Origin: Flavobacterium foetidum
GTDB lineage: Bacteria; Bacteroidota; Bacteroidia; Flavobacteriales; Flavobacteriaceae
Direction of reading: 5' to 3'
DNA length: 64,000 nt
Assembly (NCBI RefSeq): GCF_004634245.1
Contig: NZ_SJTF01000011.1
Location: 1-64,000 of the forward strand
Shown here: in pieces, positions 35,221-42,935 of the stretch
How positions within the stretch are numbered: position 1 is the first letter of the stretch
Layout: every line of letters begins with the position of its first letter
The notes under the pieces: model-generated
What the model saw: only the letters and a program-made list of their open reading frames with translations
What the model was told of the DNA's origin: nothing
The model's database searches: none
Translations under genes and position numbers: made by a program

Positions 35221-36036
35221 TTACAAAATAAAAATCAAAGCAATAATTCGATAAAGAATCCAAGTGTATGATAAATAAAAAGGAAGTTTTAAAATTTTAA
35301 CCCTTCTAAAATGTTCCAAAAACATTATGAAGACCGTAATTCCAAACCAACCTAGAATAATCATTTCTGGAAGCTGGACAAACTGACTCAAAAACAAAAT
35401 CGGGATTAAGATTAAACTGCCCATTAAAGAAACCGTCATAATATTCCCAGCATAATTAATTATCGTTTGTTTGTCAAACTTCATCAGAAATAAACTTTGA
35501 AAAACAATTTGCCCGAATGCCAAAAAGGTTTCTCTGATAATACTGCTTTTTGGCAAATTCGGAATCAAATTAGAATATCCAAAAAGAACAAAAGTGGTTA
35601 CGGTTAATGCAAATCCGATAAAAAGAAATCGATATTTAAAATTGAAATCGGGAGTACATTGCAATTTGTTTTCTTCTTTTACATTTCCTGGAATAATTAC
35701 TTTTCGGTTATAAGAAATAAAAGAATACATTTTTTTTAGAATGAAATGAATTGGTTTAACGGTTGCAATTTTTTCAATTAATGGAAAAGAAAAACCAATT
35801 ACCTTTATTAAACTATCAACTCCATAAATCACCGTTTTCATTTTATTGTCAACCAAGGCAATTTCGTTTTTGGCACGTTTTAAATCCACAAAACTTTGCT
35901 CTTCTTCAGATAATTGACAATATGATTTTCTTCCGTTTTCATCCAGCATGCTGCTTTTTACAAATCCAGTTGTGTATAAACTGCAAAGCGGACAATCTTC
36001 ATCATAAAGTAAAGTTTGGTTTTCTAACGTTTTCAT
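35221..36036 (-). CDS. DCC1-type thiol-disulfide oxidoreductase domain membrane protein
   Basis: A 271-residue protein. The N-terminal 100 residues are a DUF393/DCC domain (LLYDEDCPLCSLYT, the DxxCPLC active site with Cys residues three apart). The later half has five or six membrane helices. The domain is thioredoxin-like and thought to act on disulfides. It lies between small membrane proteins in the GbsR-led operon; with DUF2071 and TIGR01777 genes this is a recurrent neighbourhood in Bacteroidetes, as I remember it. Confidence 0.78.
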   Translation of the reverse strand: MKTLENQTLLYDEDCPLCSLYTTGFVKSSMLDENGRKSYCQLSEEEQSFVDLKRAKNEIALVDNKMKTVIYGVDSLIKVIGFSFPLIEKIATVKPIHFILKKMYSFISYNRKVIIPGNVKEENKLQCTPDFNFKYRFLFIGFALTVTTFVLFGYSNLIPNLPKSSIIRETFLAFGQIVFQSLFLMKFDKQTIINYAGNIMTVSLMGSLILIPILFLSQFVQLPEMIILGWFGITVFIMFLEHFRRVKILKLPFYLSYTWILYRIIALIFIL

Positions 36037-36057
36037 GATTTTTGGTTTTAAAGATTC

Positions 36058-36396
36058 TTACAGATTTTTCTTTTTATAAATTATAAAAGAGAGATATATA
36101 GCCAAAATGGGTGGTGTTGCCATTAGAATGCAACTAAGAGTTTCATACGATCTCGCTTGTGAATTGAAAAACAAAAACGTAAAAAACAGAACAACTCCTG
36201 AAATGTAGTTTTGAAGATGCCTATTTTTAGGTTCGTCAATAAGCATTTTTATCCCGATAACCACTTGAATAAAACCAGTAAGCATTGTTGAAAAAAGGGC
36301 ATATATAAATACAGCTTCCTTGAAAACTGGATATGTGATGATAATTGCAAATGGAAGTGTGATGGCAAAAGTATTAAGGTGTTTTATGATTTTCAT
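36058..36396 (-). CDS. Small membrane protein
   Basis: A 112-residue, four-helix protein (ALPFAIIITYPVF-type start, GVVLFFTFLFFN in the middle, ILAIYLSFIIYKKKNL at the end). It is a clear paralogue of the 110-residue protein at 37179-37511: both read NTFA/NAFA, FIYALFSTMLTGFIQ/FIYALLATIVTGVLQ and SGVVLFF/VGVVLFF. It alternates with the larger genes of the operon. Confidence 0.65.
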   Translation of the reverse strand: MKIIKHLNTFAITLPFAIIITYPVFKEAVFIYALFSTMLTGFIQVVIGIKMLIDEPKNRHLQNYISGVVLFFTFLFFNSQARSYETLSCILMATPPILAIYLSFIIYKKKNL

Positions 36397-36416
36397 GACT
36401 TTGCTTCTTAAGATTA

Positions 36417-37160
36417 TTAGCTACACCTTTCTTCTAAAATGACGTTTGGTTCTAGTTTTTTCTTGTTTTTAACTGTGATTTTTGAACCTTTAGCTAGAAA
36501 AATCGAAACTGGTACTTTGTTTTGCAGAAAATCAAAATCGTATCCGTAAGTTTTTTTGAAGTCAATATCAATTTTATGATTTAAGACTTCCAATTGTTCC
36601 CATCTTGGATGTGTCACTTCATATTCGAAAGTTGTGTTTTGATTGATTTTTGTATAACCGAAATAATGTTCTGTAATGAATTCTGCGTCAGAGCCTTCTT
36701 CAATTTTTATTAGGTTTTTTTTGGTTTCTAACTGAATTGTATTCCAGCGTTTGTGATCATTTCTCCATTGGTAAATAAAAGTGTTTGTTTGTTCGTTTTC
36801 GATGATTTCATGTTTCATCTTTTGGGTTTCATAATTTTCCTGATACAAAGTATTCGCAATAAAAGTGATGGCGCTTTTCGGAACAATTTCTTTGATGAAA
36901 ACTACTCCTCGTTTCCATTCTCCATTTTCGAAACGTTTTACGTAAAATCGCAAATTCACTTCTTCAAAGTCGACATGAAATGGTACTTTTATTCCTAAAA
37001 CTTTCGTGTTTTTAAACATAAACCCAACCAAGCTTACATAACATTTGTTATTCCAAATATCAATCTCGGTTCCGGCGGGAACATATTTTTCTAATATTTT
37101 AGCCTCAACTTCGTAATTGAAAAGTGCTAAGTTTTTCCATTCTGCTTTTAAGAAGTCCAT
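36417..37160 (-). CDS. DUF2071 (YqjF-like) family protein
   Basis: A 247-residue soluble protein with the DUF2071 pattern: AEWKNLALFNYEVEAKILEKYVPAGTEID, CYVSLVGFMFKNTKVLGIKVPFHVDFEEVNLRFYVK, VVFIKEIVPKSAITFIANTLYQENY and later TEHYFGYTKI. The biochemical role is unknown. It is flanked by the two paralogous small membrane proteins in the GbsR-led operon. Confidence 0.85.
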   Translation of the reverse strand: MDFLKAEWKNLALFNYEVEAKILEKYVPAGTEIDIWNNKCYVSLVGFMFKNTKVLGIKVPFHVDFEEVNLRFYVKRFENGEWKRGVVFIKEIVPKSAITFIANTLYQENYETQKMKHEIIENEQTNTFIYQWRNDHKRWNTIQLETKKNLIKIEEGSDAEFITEHYFGYTKINQNTTFEYEVTHPRWEQLEVLNHKIDIDFKKTYGYDFDFLQNKVPVSIFLAKGSKITVKNKKKLEPNVILEERCS

Positions 37161-37178
37161 GATATTTTTTGGTATTGA

Positions 37179-37511
37179 TTATTTGATTTTATGAATTAAA
37201 ACAGAAAGATAAAGGGCCAATAAAGGAGGCAGTGAATAGATAAAATAAGAAATCGTTTGGTAAAAATTAGTTTCAGGATAAATTTTCCATAAAACAAAAA
37301 ACAGCACTACTCCAACAAAATAAATGTAAATAGGTTTAGCGAATCTGTCGTCGAACAGCAATCGCAATGCAATTAAAAATTGCAGCACTCCAGTAACAAT
37401 CGTAGCTAATAATGCATAAATAAAAGCACCTTCTTTTATAATAGGATAAGTCATCAGGATTACAAGTGGCAGTCCGACAGCAAATGCATTAATGTATTGT
37501 ATTGTTTTCAT
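37179..37511 (-). CDS. Small membrane protein, first structural gene of the operon
   Basis: A 110-residue, four-helix protein, paralogue of the one at 36058-36396. It follows the regulator gene by 56 bases; that gap contains AAACTTTCA (37529-37537), one half of the palindrome found upstream of the regulator. Function unknown; it may be the subunit directly controlled by GbsR. Confidence 0.65.
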   Translation of the reverse strand: MKTIQYINAFAVGLPLVILMTYPIIKEGAFIYALLATIVTGVLQFLIALRLLFDDRFAKPIYIYFVGVVLFFVLWKIYPETNFYQTISYFIYSLPPLLALYLSVLIHKIK

Positions 37512-37567
37512 AACTATTTATTATTTTTAAACTTTCAGAAAAAAATGAAACTTTAGGTTAAATTTTT

Positions 37568-38071
37568 TTATTTCATCATTTTAATAATTAATTTTCCTAG
37601 CCAGTTTTCATTAAATTCGGTTACTTTGTCCAGCATATTATCAGCTTTTAGAACAAAATCGTACAATTTAGAAGTCTGGTCTACAAAATGTTTTTCTTCT
37701 GCAGAATCATTTGCTTCTATAGTCGACACTTCTTTTAAGATTTTAAGAGCAGGTTTGATTTCGCGTTTGCTTCTTTCTCGCGAAATTTTTGCTGCCAGCT
37801 CGTCTAGATCTTTCTCTGCCGTAAAAAACTCTTTTCTTTCTCCAGTTTTGAACTCCTTGTAAACAATTCCCCAATCCATTAATGCTCTTAGGTTCATGCT
37901 GGCATTGCCTCTTGAAATCTGCAATTCTTCCATGATTTCTTCCATAGAAACAGCCTCGTTTGAGACCATTAATAAAGCATGAATCTGTGCCATGGTTTTA
38001 TTAATTCCCCACTGAGAACCTAAAGCTCCCCACGTCTGAACAAATTTATTTTTTGCTTCTTTGAATTCCAT
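37568..38071 (-). CDS. GbsR/MarR family transcriptional regulator
   Basis: A 167-residue regulator with FVQTWGALGSQWGINKTMAQIHALLMVS and MEELQISRGNASMNLRALMDWGIVYKEFKTGERKEFF, which is the GbsR-type winged helix. The C-terminal helices probably bind the effector. ATG 38071 gives the family start MEFKEAKNKFVQTWG; the open frame upstream is not used. It heads the minus-strand operon of membrane proteins, DUF2071 and DCC genes, and likely represses itself and them through the operator at 38097-38122. Confidence 0.88.
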   Translation of the reverse strand: MEFKEAKNKFVQTWGALGSQWGINKTMAQIHALLMVSNEAVSMEEIMEELQISRGNASMNLRALMDWGIVYKEFKTGERKEFFTAEKDLDELAAKISRERSKREIKPALKILKEVSTIEANDSAEEKHFVDQTSKLYDFVLKADNMLDKVTEFNENWLGKLIIKMMK

Positions 38072-38096
38072 GAAACAAATGTATGTAAAAGTTTTT

Positions 38097-38139
38097 AAAC
38101 TTTCAAAAATATTTGAAAGTTTATTTCTGTTCAAATATA
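38097..38139 (-). promoter_or_regulatory. GbsR promoter and 26-base operator palindrome
   Basis: A perfect palindrome AAACTTTCAAA-AATA-TTTGAAAGTTT spans 38097-38122. The minus-strand -7 box TATATTTG (38139-38132) lies just upstream, so the palindrome covers the probable start site and the early leader. The half-site recurs at 37529-37537. Repression by the adjacent regulator is inferred. Confidence 0.6.
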
Positions 38140-38279
38140 ATTTTAGGAATAATCTTATAGCTTGTTTTTTGTCTTTTATGACATAGAATCTTCTGTTCTG
38201 TGACAATTTTGTGTAAAGTGCTAATTATCAGGTGTAATTTTAGAACGAGATTAATGCAGCTGCTTATATTTTATTTATT

Positions 38280-38379
38280 GTGGAGCAGAAACCACAAAAA
38301 AAACGAACTGATCCGCGCAGTACAAAAACGGAGGCGAAACCTGAAAAGCCATACGAGTAAGAACCAAAAACTTAAAATT
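38280..38379 (+). promoter_or_regulatory. Conserved 5' leader element, copy 2
   Basis: Hairpin GTGG-AGCAGAAA-CCAC (38280-38295) has the same loop start as copy 1. An extra stem-like insert follows, then GGCGAAACC and TGAAAAGCCATACGAGTAAG, and an A-rich run up to ATG 38380. The upstream start of open frame at 38200 passes through it and is rejected. Confidence 0.6.
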
Positions 38380-39039
38380 ATGCAACCTATACCTAGAAAA
38401 GTCAAAAATGTAACTGTATATCCTTACATAGATTGGAAAGGAGGAGGAGTTGGACCCGTAATTCTTCCTGTGATTGAAGGAGGAAGCGGCACTTATGCTG
38501 TCGGCACATTGCTTACTTCTATATTTTACAATTTAAATCTTGCTTCAGGAACACAGAAAAGCAAACTTGGAGTGCATCAAAAATATTTTGCGACAGGAGA
38601 AACAGAAGACGGCAGTTCTTTTACTACTCCGTGGATGTATTGCACAGACGCAGGCGATAAACCAGAATTTGGAAGAACAATCACATTGCTTAAACCACAA
38701 AATGATACGCTTAATGCAGAAGCTTTGCCAGAGTACATCACACTTGGTCCTTTGACGGATATTACAGTTACACAATCTTTTCCGCCACCAGCTATTGGCG
38801 AATTATTATTGATTGAAAACGGTTCAGGAAATGTTATTGCCACAAGAACTGGTACACCTCATGAAATGGGAGTAGAAGTAAAGACTGGTAATCGTGTCGG
38901 ACACTTAAGATCAGGTTTGAAAAATATAATGATTACTGGAAAAAATAAAGACGGTAAAACATTTACAATGGGAAATCTGACTTGCATTAACCCTAACGAA
39001 CCGGCAATTTTTCTTCATCAGTTTGGCCCTTTTGAATAA
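38380..39039 (+). CDS. Hypothetical protein with SFPPPAIG motif
   Basis: A 219-residue, beta-rich, apparently cytosolic protein. It has a Gly-rich start (WKGGGVGPVILPVIEGGSGTY, key residues G21-G38), QSFPPPAIG at residues 132-140 and IATRTGTPHEMGVEVKTGNRVGHLR after it. The shared octapeptide and leader tie it to the DUF1842-like protein at 30853, but it is longer and I cannot place it in a named family. Followed by two GDL-peptide genes in the same direction. Confidence 0.55.
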   Translation: MQPIPRKVKNVTVYPYIDWKGGGVGPVILPVIEGGSGTYAVGTLLTSIFYNLNLASGTQKSKLGVHQKYFATGETEDGSSFTTPWMYCTDAGDKPEFGRTITLLKPQNDTLNAEALPEYITLGPLTDITVTQSFPPPAIGELLLIENGSGNVIATRTGTPHEMGVEVKTGNRVGHLRSGLKNIMITGKNKDGKTFTMGNLTCINPNEPAIFLHQFGPFE

Positions 39040-39083
39040 ACAGCTATTTCAATATCAATTTAATTAATCTAAAAACAAGAATT

Positions 39084-39260
39084 ATGGGAGTAATTATGGC
39101 ATACGGTGCAGCTATCAGAGAAGCATTGGCTTCTAATGATTTAGAACAAATGCAGGCGATAGCAGAACAGGCAAAACAGACCATAAAAGAACAGGGCGAC
39201 TTAGCGGCTGCTCTGCTGGAACTGCTGGAAGCGATAGAAGCTTTAGAAAACAAAAAATAA
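39084..39260 (+). CDS. Small GDL-motif protein (DUF1843-like), copy 1
   Basis: A 58-residue protein, too short for usual ORF cut-offs: amphipathic helices around GAAIREALASNDLEQMQAIA, then KEQGDLAAALLELLEAIEAL. From memory it matches Pfam DUF1843, and the tetrapeptide QGDL is the fixed point shared with the second copy. Such short proteins next to a radical SAM/SPASM enzyme can be substrates (precursor peptides) or binding partners. It begins at ATG 39084, 44 bases after the 219-residue gene, without its own full leader. Confidence 0.7.
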   Translation: MGVIMAYGAAIREALASNDLEQMQAIAEQAKQTIKEQGDLAAALLELLEAIEALENKK

Positions 39261-39270
39261 AAAGCAACTG

Positions 39271-39340
39271 TCTTGTTCAGTAAAAACAAGGGTGGAACCG
39301 AAAAACCTTAAGAGTAGGAATAACTAAAAAACAAAAGATT
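39271..39340 (+). promoter_or_regulatory. Conserved 5' leader element, copy 3
   Basis: Here the first hairpin has a different sequence but the same position (CTTGT/ACAAG, 39272-39276 with 39286-39290). It is followed by GGTGGAACC and CGAAAAACCTTAAGAGTAGG, then an A-rich run and ATG 39341. The changed stem with retained core argues for a conserved structure. Confidence 0.55.
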
Positions 39341-39511
39341 ATGGGAGTAACAGTGCTTTACGCCGCAGGAATCAGAGAAGCGATTGCTTCAAATGATTTA
39401 GAAAAAATGAAAGCAGTTGCAGAACAAGCCAAACAAACTGTTAAAGAACAGGGAGACTTAAGTGCTGCATTGGTAGAATTGCTAGAAGCGATTGAAAACT
39501 TGAAAAAGTAG
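39341..39511 (+). CDS. Small GDL-motif protein (DUF1843-like), copy 2
   Basis: A 56-residue protein with about 41 of 56 positions identical to the copy at 39084 (for example IREAIASNDLEKM and KEQGDLSAALVELLEAI). It contains no Cys or Trp; one Tyr and several Gln, Glu and Lys remain as possible sites for chemistry. A terminator directly follows, so the peptide genes end one transcript and the radical SAM gene starts another or is reached by read-through. Confidence 0.7.
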   Translation: MGVTVLYAAGIREAIASNDLEKMKAVAEQAKQTVKEQGDLSAALVELLEAIENLKK

Positions 39512-39516
39512 TCTTG

Positions 39517-39557
39517 AAAAAACGGTTTATGAAGCAAAACTTGATAAACCGTTTTTT
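39517..39557 (+). terminator. Terminator between GDL peptide 2 and the radical SAM gene
   Basis: AAAAAACGGTTTAT and ATAAACCGTTTTTT pair around a 13-base loop. Partial read-through would set a high peptide-to-enzyme ratio, as in many peptide-maturase loci. Confidence 0.75.
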
Positions 39558-39589
39558 AAATAAGTTCGAAAACCTTAAAATAAACTAAG

Positions 39590-41014
39590 ATGGATAAGAC
39601 TTCTATACGATACAGAGTAAGAGATGATTATGAAACGGCAACACCCGTTCATGTAGTGTGGGAGATTACACTTGCCTGTAATTTGAAATGCTCGCATTGC
39701 GGTTCGCGAGCCGGAAAGGTGAGACCTGGCGAATTAACTACCGAACAATGCTTTGAGGTTATTGATAGTCTGAAGCGTCTTGGTACAAGAGAAATAACCA
39801 TTATTGGAGGGGAAGCATTTTTACGAAAAGACTGGCTCGAAATAATTGCAAGAATTAATGACAGCGGTATCGAATGCTCGATGCAGTCGGGCGCTTATAA
39901 TCTCAACGAAGAGAGAATCAGTAGTGCAAAAAGTGCTGGCATAAGAAATATAGGGGTTTCTATTGATGGTATGCCTGAAACTCATAATAAAATAAGAGGA
40001 AGAAGAGATTCTTTTGAGCATGTCGTTGATTGTCTTCAATTATTGAAAGCATACGACATTCCGTCGAGTGTCAATACGGTCATCACAAAATTAAATGTAG
40101 ATGAACTGAATGATCTTCTAGATGTTTTGATAACAAACGGGGTGAGAAACTGGCAGATTCAGCTGGCTGTCGCTATGGGAAATGCCGTAGACCATGCAGA
40201 AGAATTGCTTCTGCAACCTTACGAATTAATAGATTTTTATGAAAAGCTGATTGTATTGTACCGAAGAGCCTTGGCAAATAATGTTTTAATACAGGCAGGG
40301 AACAATATTGGTTATTTTGGGCCGTATGAACATATCTGGAGACAAGGCAATGAAAAATATTTTACAGGATGCTCTGCCGGACATACCGGAATTGGTATTG
40401 AAGCCGACGGAAAAATAAAAGGCTGTCCGTCTTTACCCACAAACGGATACACTGGCGGAAATGTAAAAGACATGAAAATTGAAGATATCTGGAAATACAG
40501 CGAAGAAATGGTTTTTTCGAGATACAGAAACAAAGAAGAATTATGGGGAGGATGCAAAGGCTGTTATTATGAGTCTTCGTGCCTTGCCGGATGTACCTGG
40601 ACGAGTCATGTGCTTTTTGGAAAAAGAGGAAATAATCCTTTCTGTCATCACCGTGCTTTGGAATTAAAAAAGAAAGGACTTCGCGAACGCATCAGAAAAA
40701 TTCAGGAAGCGCCAGGATTATCTTTTGATATTGGATTGTTTGAAATAGTAGTAGAGAACGAAAAAGGAGAAATTGTCGAAATACAATCGCCTCATAACAG
40801 TCCTATAATTCCGAAAGAAGATTTTATAGACAGAGCGCCAAGGATGCCAAAAGCACTTAAACTCTGCAACGGCTGTGATAATTACGTTTATGAGGAAGAG
40901 ACGACCTGCAGTTTCTGCAACGCCGATATTCAGAAAGTAAACGATGAATATGCCGTGAAGATGGAAAAAGCAAAACGCTCACTAGAAAAATTAGAATTAT
41001 TAATGATGAGATAA
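39590..41014 (+). CDS. Radical SAM/SPASM peptide-maturase-like enzyme
   Basis: A 474-residue enzyme. The radical SAM cluster is CNLKCSHC (C30, C34, C37). The SPASM domain has C261, C279, then C322-xx-C325-x5-C331-xxx-C335 and C352, a full set for two extra iron-sulfur clusters. A C-terminal zinc-ribbon-like element follows (C426/C429, C440/C443). SPASM enzymes commonly modify ribosomal peptides by thioether, ether or C-C bonds. From memory, an NCBI family name exists for 'GDL motif peptide-associated' maturases, and the preceding two peptides carry GDL, but this match is unchecked. The methyltransferase gene begins one base after its stop. Confidence 0.88.
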   Translation: MDKTSIRYRVRDDYETATPVHVVWEITLACNLKCSHCGSRAGKVRPGELTTEQCFEVIDSLKRLGTREITIIGGEAFLRKDWLEIIARINDSGIECSMQSGAYNLNEERISSAKSAGIRNIGVSIDGMPETHNKIRGRRDSFEHVVDCLQLLKAYDIPSSVNTVITKLNVDELNDLLDVLITNGVRNWQIQLAVAMGNAVDHAEELLLQPYELIDFYEKLIVLYRRALANNVLIQAGNNIGYFGPYEHIWRQGNEKYFTGCSAGHTGIGIEADGKIKGCPSLPTNGYTGGNVKDMKIEDIWKYSEEMVFSRYRNKEELWGGCKGCYYESSCLAGCTWTSHVLFGKRGNNPFCHHRALELKKKGLRERIRKIQEAPGLSFDIGLFEIVVENEKGEIVEIQSPHNSPIIPKEDFIDRAPRMPKALKLCNGCDNYVYEEETTCSFCNADIQKVNDEYAVKMEKAKRSLEKLELLMMR

Positions 41015-41015
41015 T

Positions 41016-41588
41016 ATGGAACTGCTTAAAAAAATTCAATTAGAAATTGACCGACAACTAGATACTATTGAAGAAAATCTAAGCCTTTCGGAAATTACGA
41101 TCAGATATGGCTTAAATTCCTATCGTTATGGATCCTCAAGTTTTTTAGACAATCTTTTTGATCACCTAGAGATTACAAACAAAACCGTATTTTATGATTT
41201 AGGTTCGGGTTACGGAAATATAATTTTATACGGAGCCGTAAAATTTCCTGATGCATCATTTAAGGGAATCGAAATTCTTAAAGAACGTCATGAGGTGTGC
41301 AGCACTTTGATTGAAGATGAAGATTTAAAAAACGCAACAGCAATCTGTGGCGATATTTTAAAAACCGATATTTCAGACGGAACCATTTTCTATATCTATA
41401 ATCCTCTTTTTGATTTTCAGTACGCCGAATTAGTAGACAAGCTTTATCAGGTTTCGTTAAGCAAATCAATTGTGGTAATCGCTGAGTCGCGCTGTGTCTA
41501 TTTTGATCAGGCCCAATGGCTCGAACAATATCATGTCGAGGATATCGATATTCTGCGAAAAATAAAATACTACCGCTCAAAGTCTTAA
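41016..41588 (+). CDS. SAM-dependent methyltransferase
   Basis: A 190-residue class I methyltransferase. Cofactor motif I is VFYDLGSGYGNIILYGA (residues 58-74), the acidic loop is FKGIEILKERHEV and the catalytic-loop-like motif is IYNPLFDF. The pattern resembles DOT1/PrmA-like enzymes that act on proteins, though this is not proof. It is one base after the radical SAM gene and clearly co-translated, so it may methylate the same peptide or its product. Confidence 0.82.
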   Translation: MELLKKIQLEIDRQLDTIEENLSLSEITIRYGLNSYRYGSSSFLDNLFDHLEITNKTVFYDLGSGYGNIILYGAVKFPDASFKGIEILKERHEVCSTLIEDEDLKNATAICGDILKTDISDGTIFYIYNPLFDFQYAELVDKLYQVSLSKSIVVIAESRCVYFDQAQWLEQYHVEDIDILRKIKYYRSKS

Positions 41589-41658
41589 ACTGAGTTCGTG
41601 TCAAATGATTTTCAGCTAGACTAAAAAATCCAAAAACAAATAATAAAACCGAAGAATC

Positions 41659-42030
41659 ATGTCCAGTTTAAGTTTAATTATTCTTCCAATTATCAGTGGC
41701 ATGTAAAAATCACATTTAGAAACACAATAAAGAACCTTGATCTTAAAATTAAACAGTGGCGGAAGTGGAATTGGTACTTATGTCGAAAACGAATGTACAT
41801 CTCAGGAATGGGAAAAAATTATGAGAGAGAATTGGAATAAATACCTCATGCAGCATTTTTTGGACCAGAAAAAAAATGATGATTCAGAAAACCAGCGTAA
41901 GATTTGCCTCGTTGGTATGTTATTGTGTAAAGATGACAAAACCTATGAATCTGGTTTGTTTTGCAGTTCAGGCCAATCGTTCATGCAGGAGGAGTATAAT
42001 TTATCCAATATCAGAATACTAAAAATATGA
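41659..42030 (+). pseudogene. Small ORF interrupted in frame, or start at TTG 41737
   Basis: ATG 41659 opens MSSLSLIILPIISGM and then hits TAA at 41704. The same reading frame reopens after TAA 41728 and runs to 42030 (SGGSGIGTYVENECTSQEW, then MRENWNKYLMQHFLDQ). CAGTGGC occurs at 41694 and again exactly 60 bases later at 41754. Removing one unit restores a single frame of about 103 codons reading ILPIISGGSGIGTYV. The alternative is a real 97-residue protein from TTG 41737. Its stop overlaps the glycosyltransferase ATG (ATGA), which suggests translation. The Gly-rich part recalls ILPVIEGGSGTY in the 38380 protein. Confidence 0.45.
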
Positions 42031-42935
42031 AACACACAGTTGTTATTCCGCTCTACAACAAAGAATCTTATATATCCGAAGCAATTCGGTCACTGGCTTT
42101 TCAGGAAAAAAAAGCATCTGAACTGATTATTGTAGATGATTGCAGTACAGATCAGAGTCTGATTTTTTTAAAAGAAGCGTTATCGTTTTTTGCTCCTCAG
42201 TTTTTGCAGACTACTGTTAAAATCATCGAATTGCAGGAAAACAAAGGTCTAGGAAATGCATGTAACATCGGAATCGAAAATGCAGAAGGCGAACTCATCA
42301 GTTTTTTGGATGCAGATGATTATTATGCTCCGGCTTGTTTAAAAGATGCCGATTTACTTATGAAGCAAGAAAGCATAGATGTTCTAGTACTCGGAATAGT
42401 GCTGATTCCGTCGCAGTGTTATCTGCCCCAAATACAATCTTTTGAAAAAGAATTGGTACCCCTAACAGATGATTTGTTTCTAATACCAGAGATTCGGCAC
42501 ACTATCAGCGCTCCCGATTTTATTATCGGCGTTTGCAAAAATGTTATAATCAAAAGAGAGTTTCTAGAAAATGTTCGATACGAGACCAGTGAATCACTTA
42601 ATGAAGAAATTGATTTTTGGTACCGAGTGCTTAAAAATATGAAAAAAGACTTACGTGCAGCTTTGCTGCATAAAGCTTGTATAGAAGTTCAAGAAGTAAA
42701 AAGCAGTTTTCCCAAAATCAATTACAAAAACTGGAAAGAACTGAAAGTTCCGGTTCTTATTAAAAGATACCGTAAAAGCTCAGATGTATACGACAGGCAG
42801 TTAATGGGAATGCTTTCGAAACGATGGTTGGAATATGCTATGCAACAACTTCCGAATTGGCGGCAAAAACTTCTTTTTATGGTTTGCCATTCCAAAACGC
42901 TCATTAAAAATTATCAATATTTCAGAAATCGTTAA
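42027..42935 (+). CDS. Family 2 glycosyltransferase
   Basis: A 302-residue GT-A enzyme: HTVVIPLYNKESYISEAIRSL, LIIVDDCSTDQS, the metal-binding ISFLDADDYYAP, and ETSESLNEEIDFWYRVLKN with a likely catalytic acid. It has no membrane helix. It overlaps the preceding small ORF by four bases and ends the radical SAM locus. It may glycosylate the modified peptide or protein, or may serve an unrelated surface glycan. Confidence 0.82.
   Translation: MKHTVVIPLYNKESYISEAIRSLAFQEKKASELIIVDDCSTDQSLIFLKEALSFFAPQFLQTTVKIIELQENKGLGNACNIGIENAEGELISFLDADDYYAPACLKDADLLMKQESIDVLVLGIVLIPSQCYLPQIQSFEKELVPLTDDLFLIPEIRHTISAPDFIIGVCKNVIIKREFLENVRYETSESLNEEIDFWYRVLKNMKKDLRAALLHKACIEVQEVKSSFPKINYKNWKELKVPVLIKRYRKSSDVYDRQLMGMLSKRWLEYAMQQLPNWRQKLLFMVCHSKTLIKNYQYFRNR

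Noticed and set aside
38200..38379. N-terminal extension of the 219-residue protein
   Set aside because: It would translate the shared leader element; leader similarity to two other genes ends at ATG 38380.
39044..39289. An 81-codon minus-strand frame
   Set aside because: It lies opposite the first GDL-peptide gene, whose frame is conserved with its second copy; the minus frame is not.
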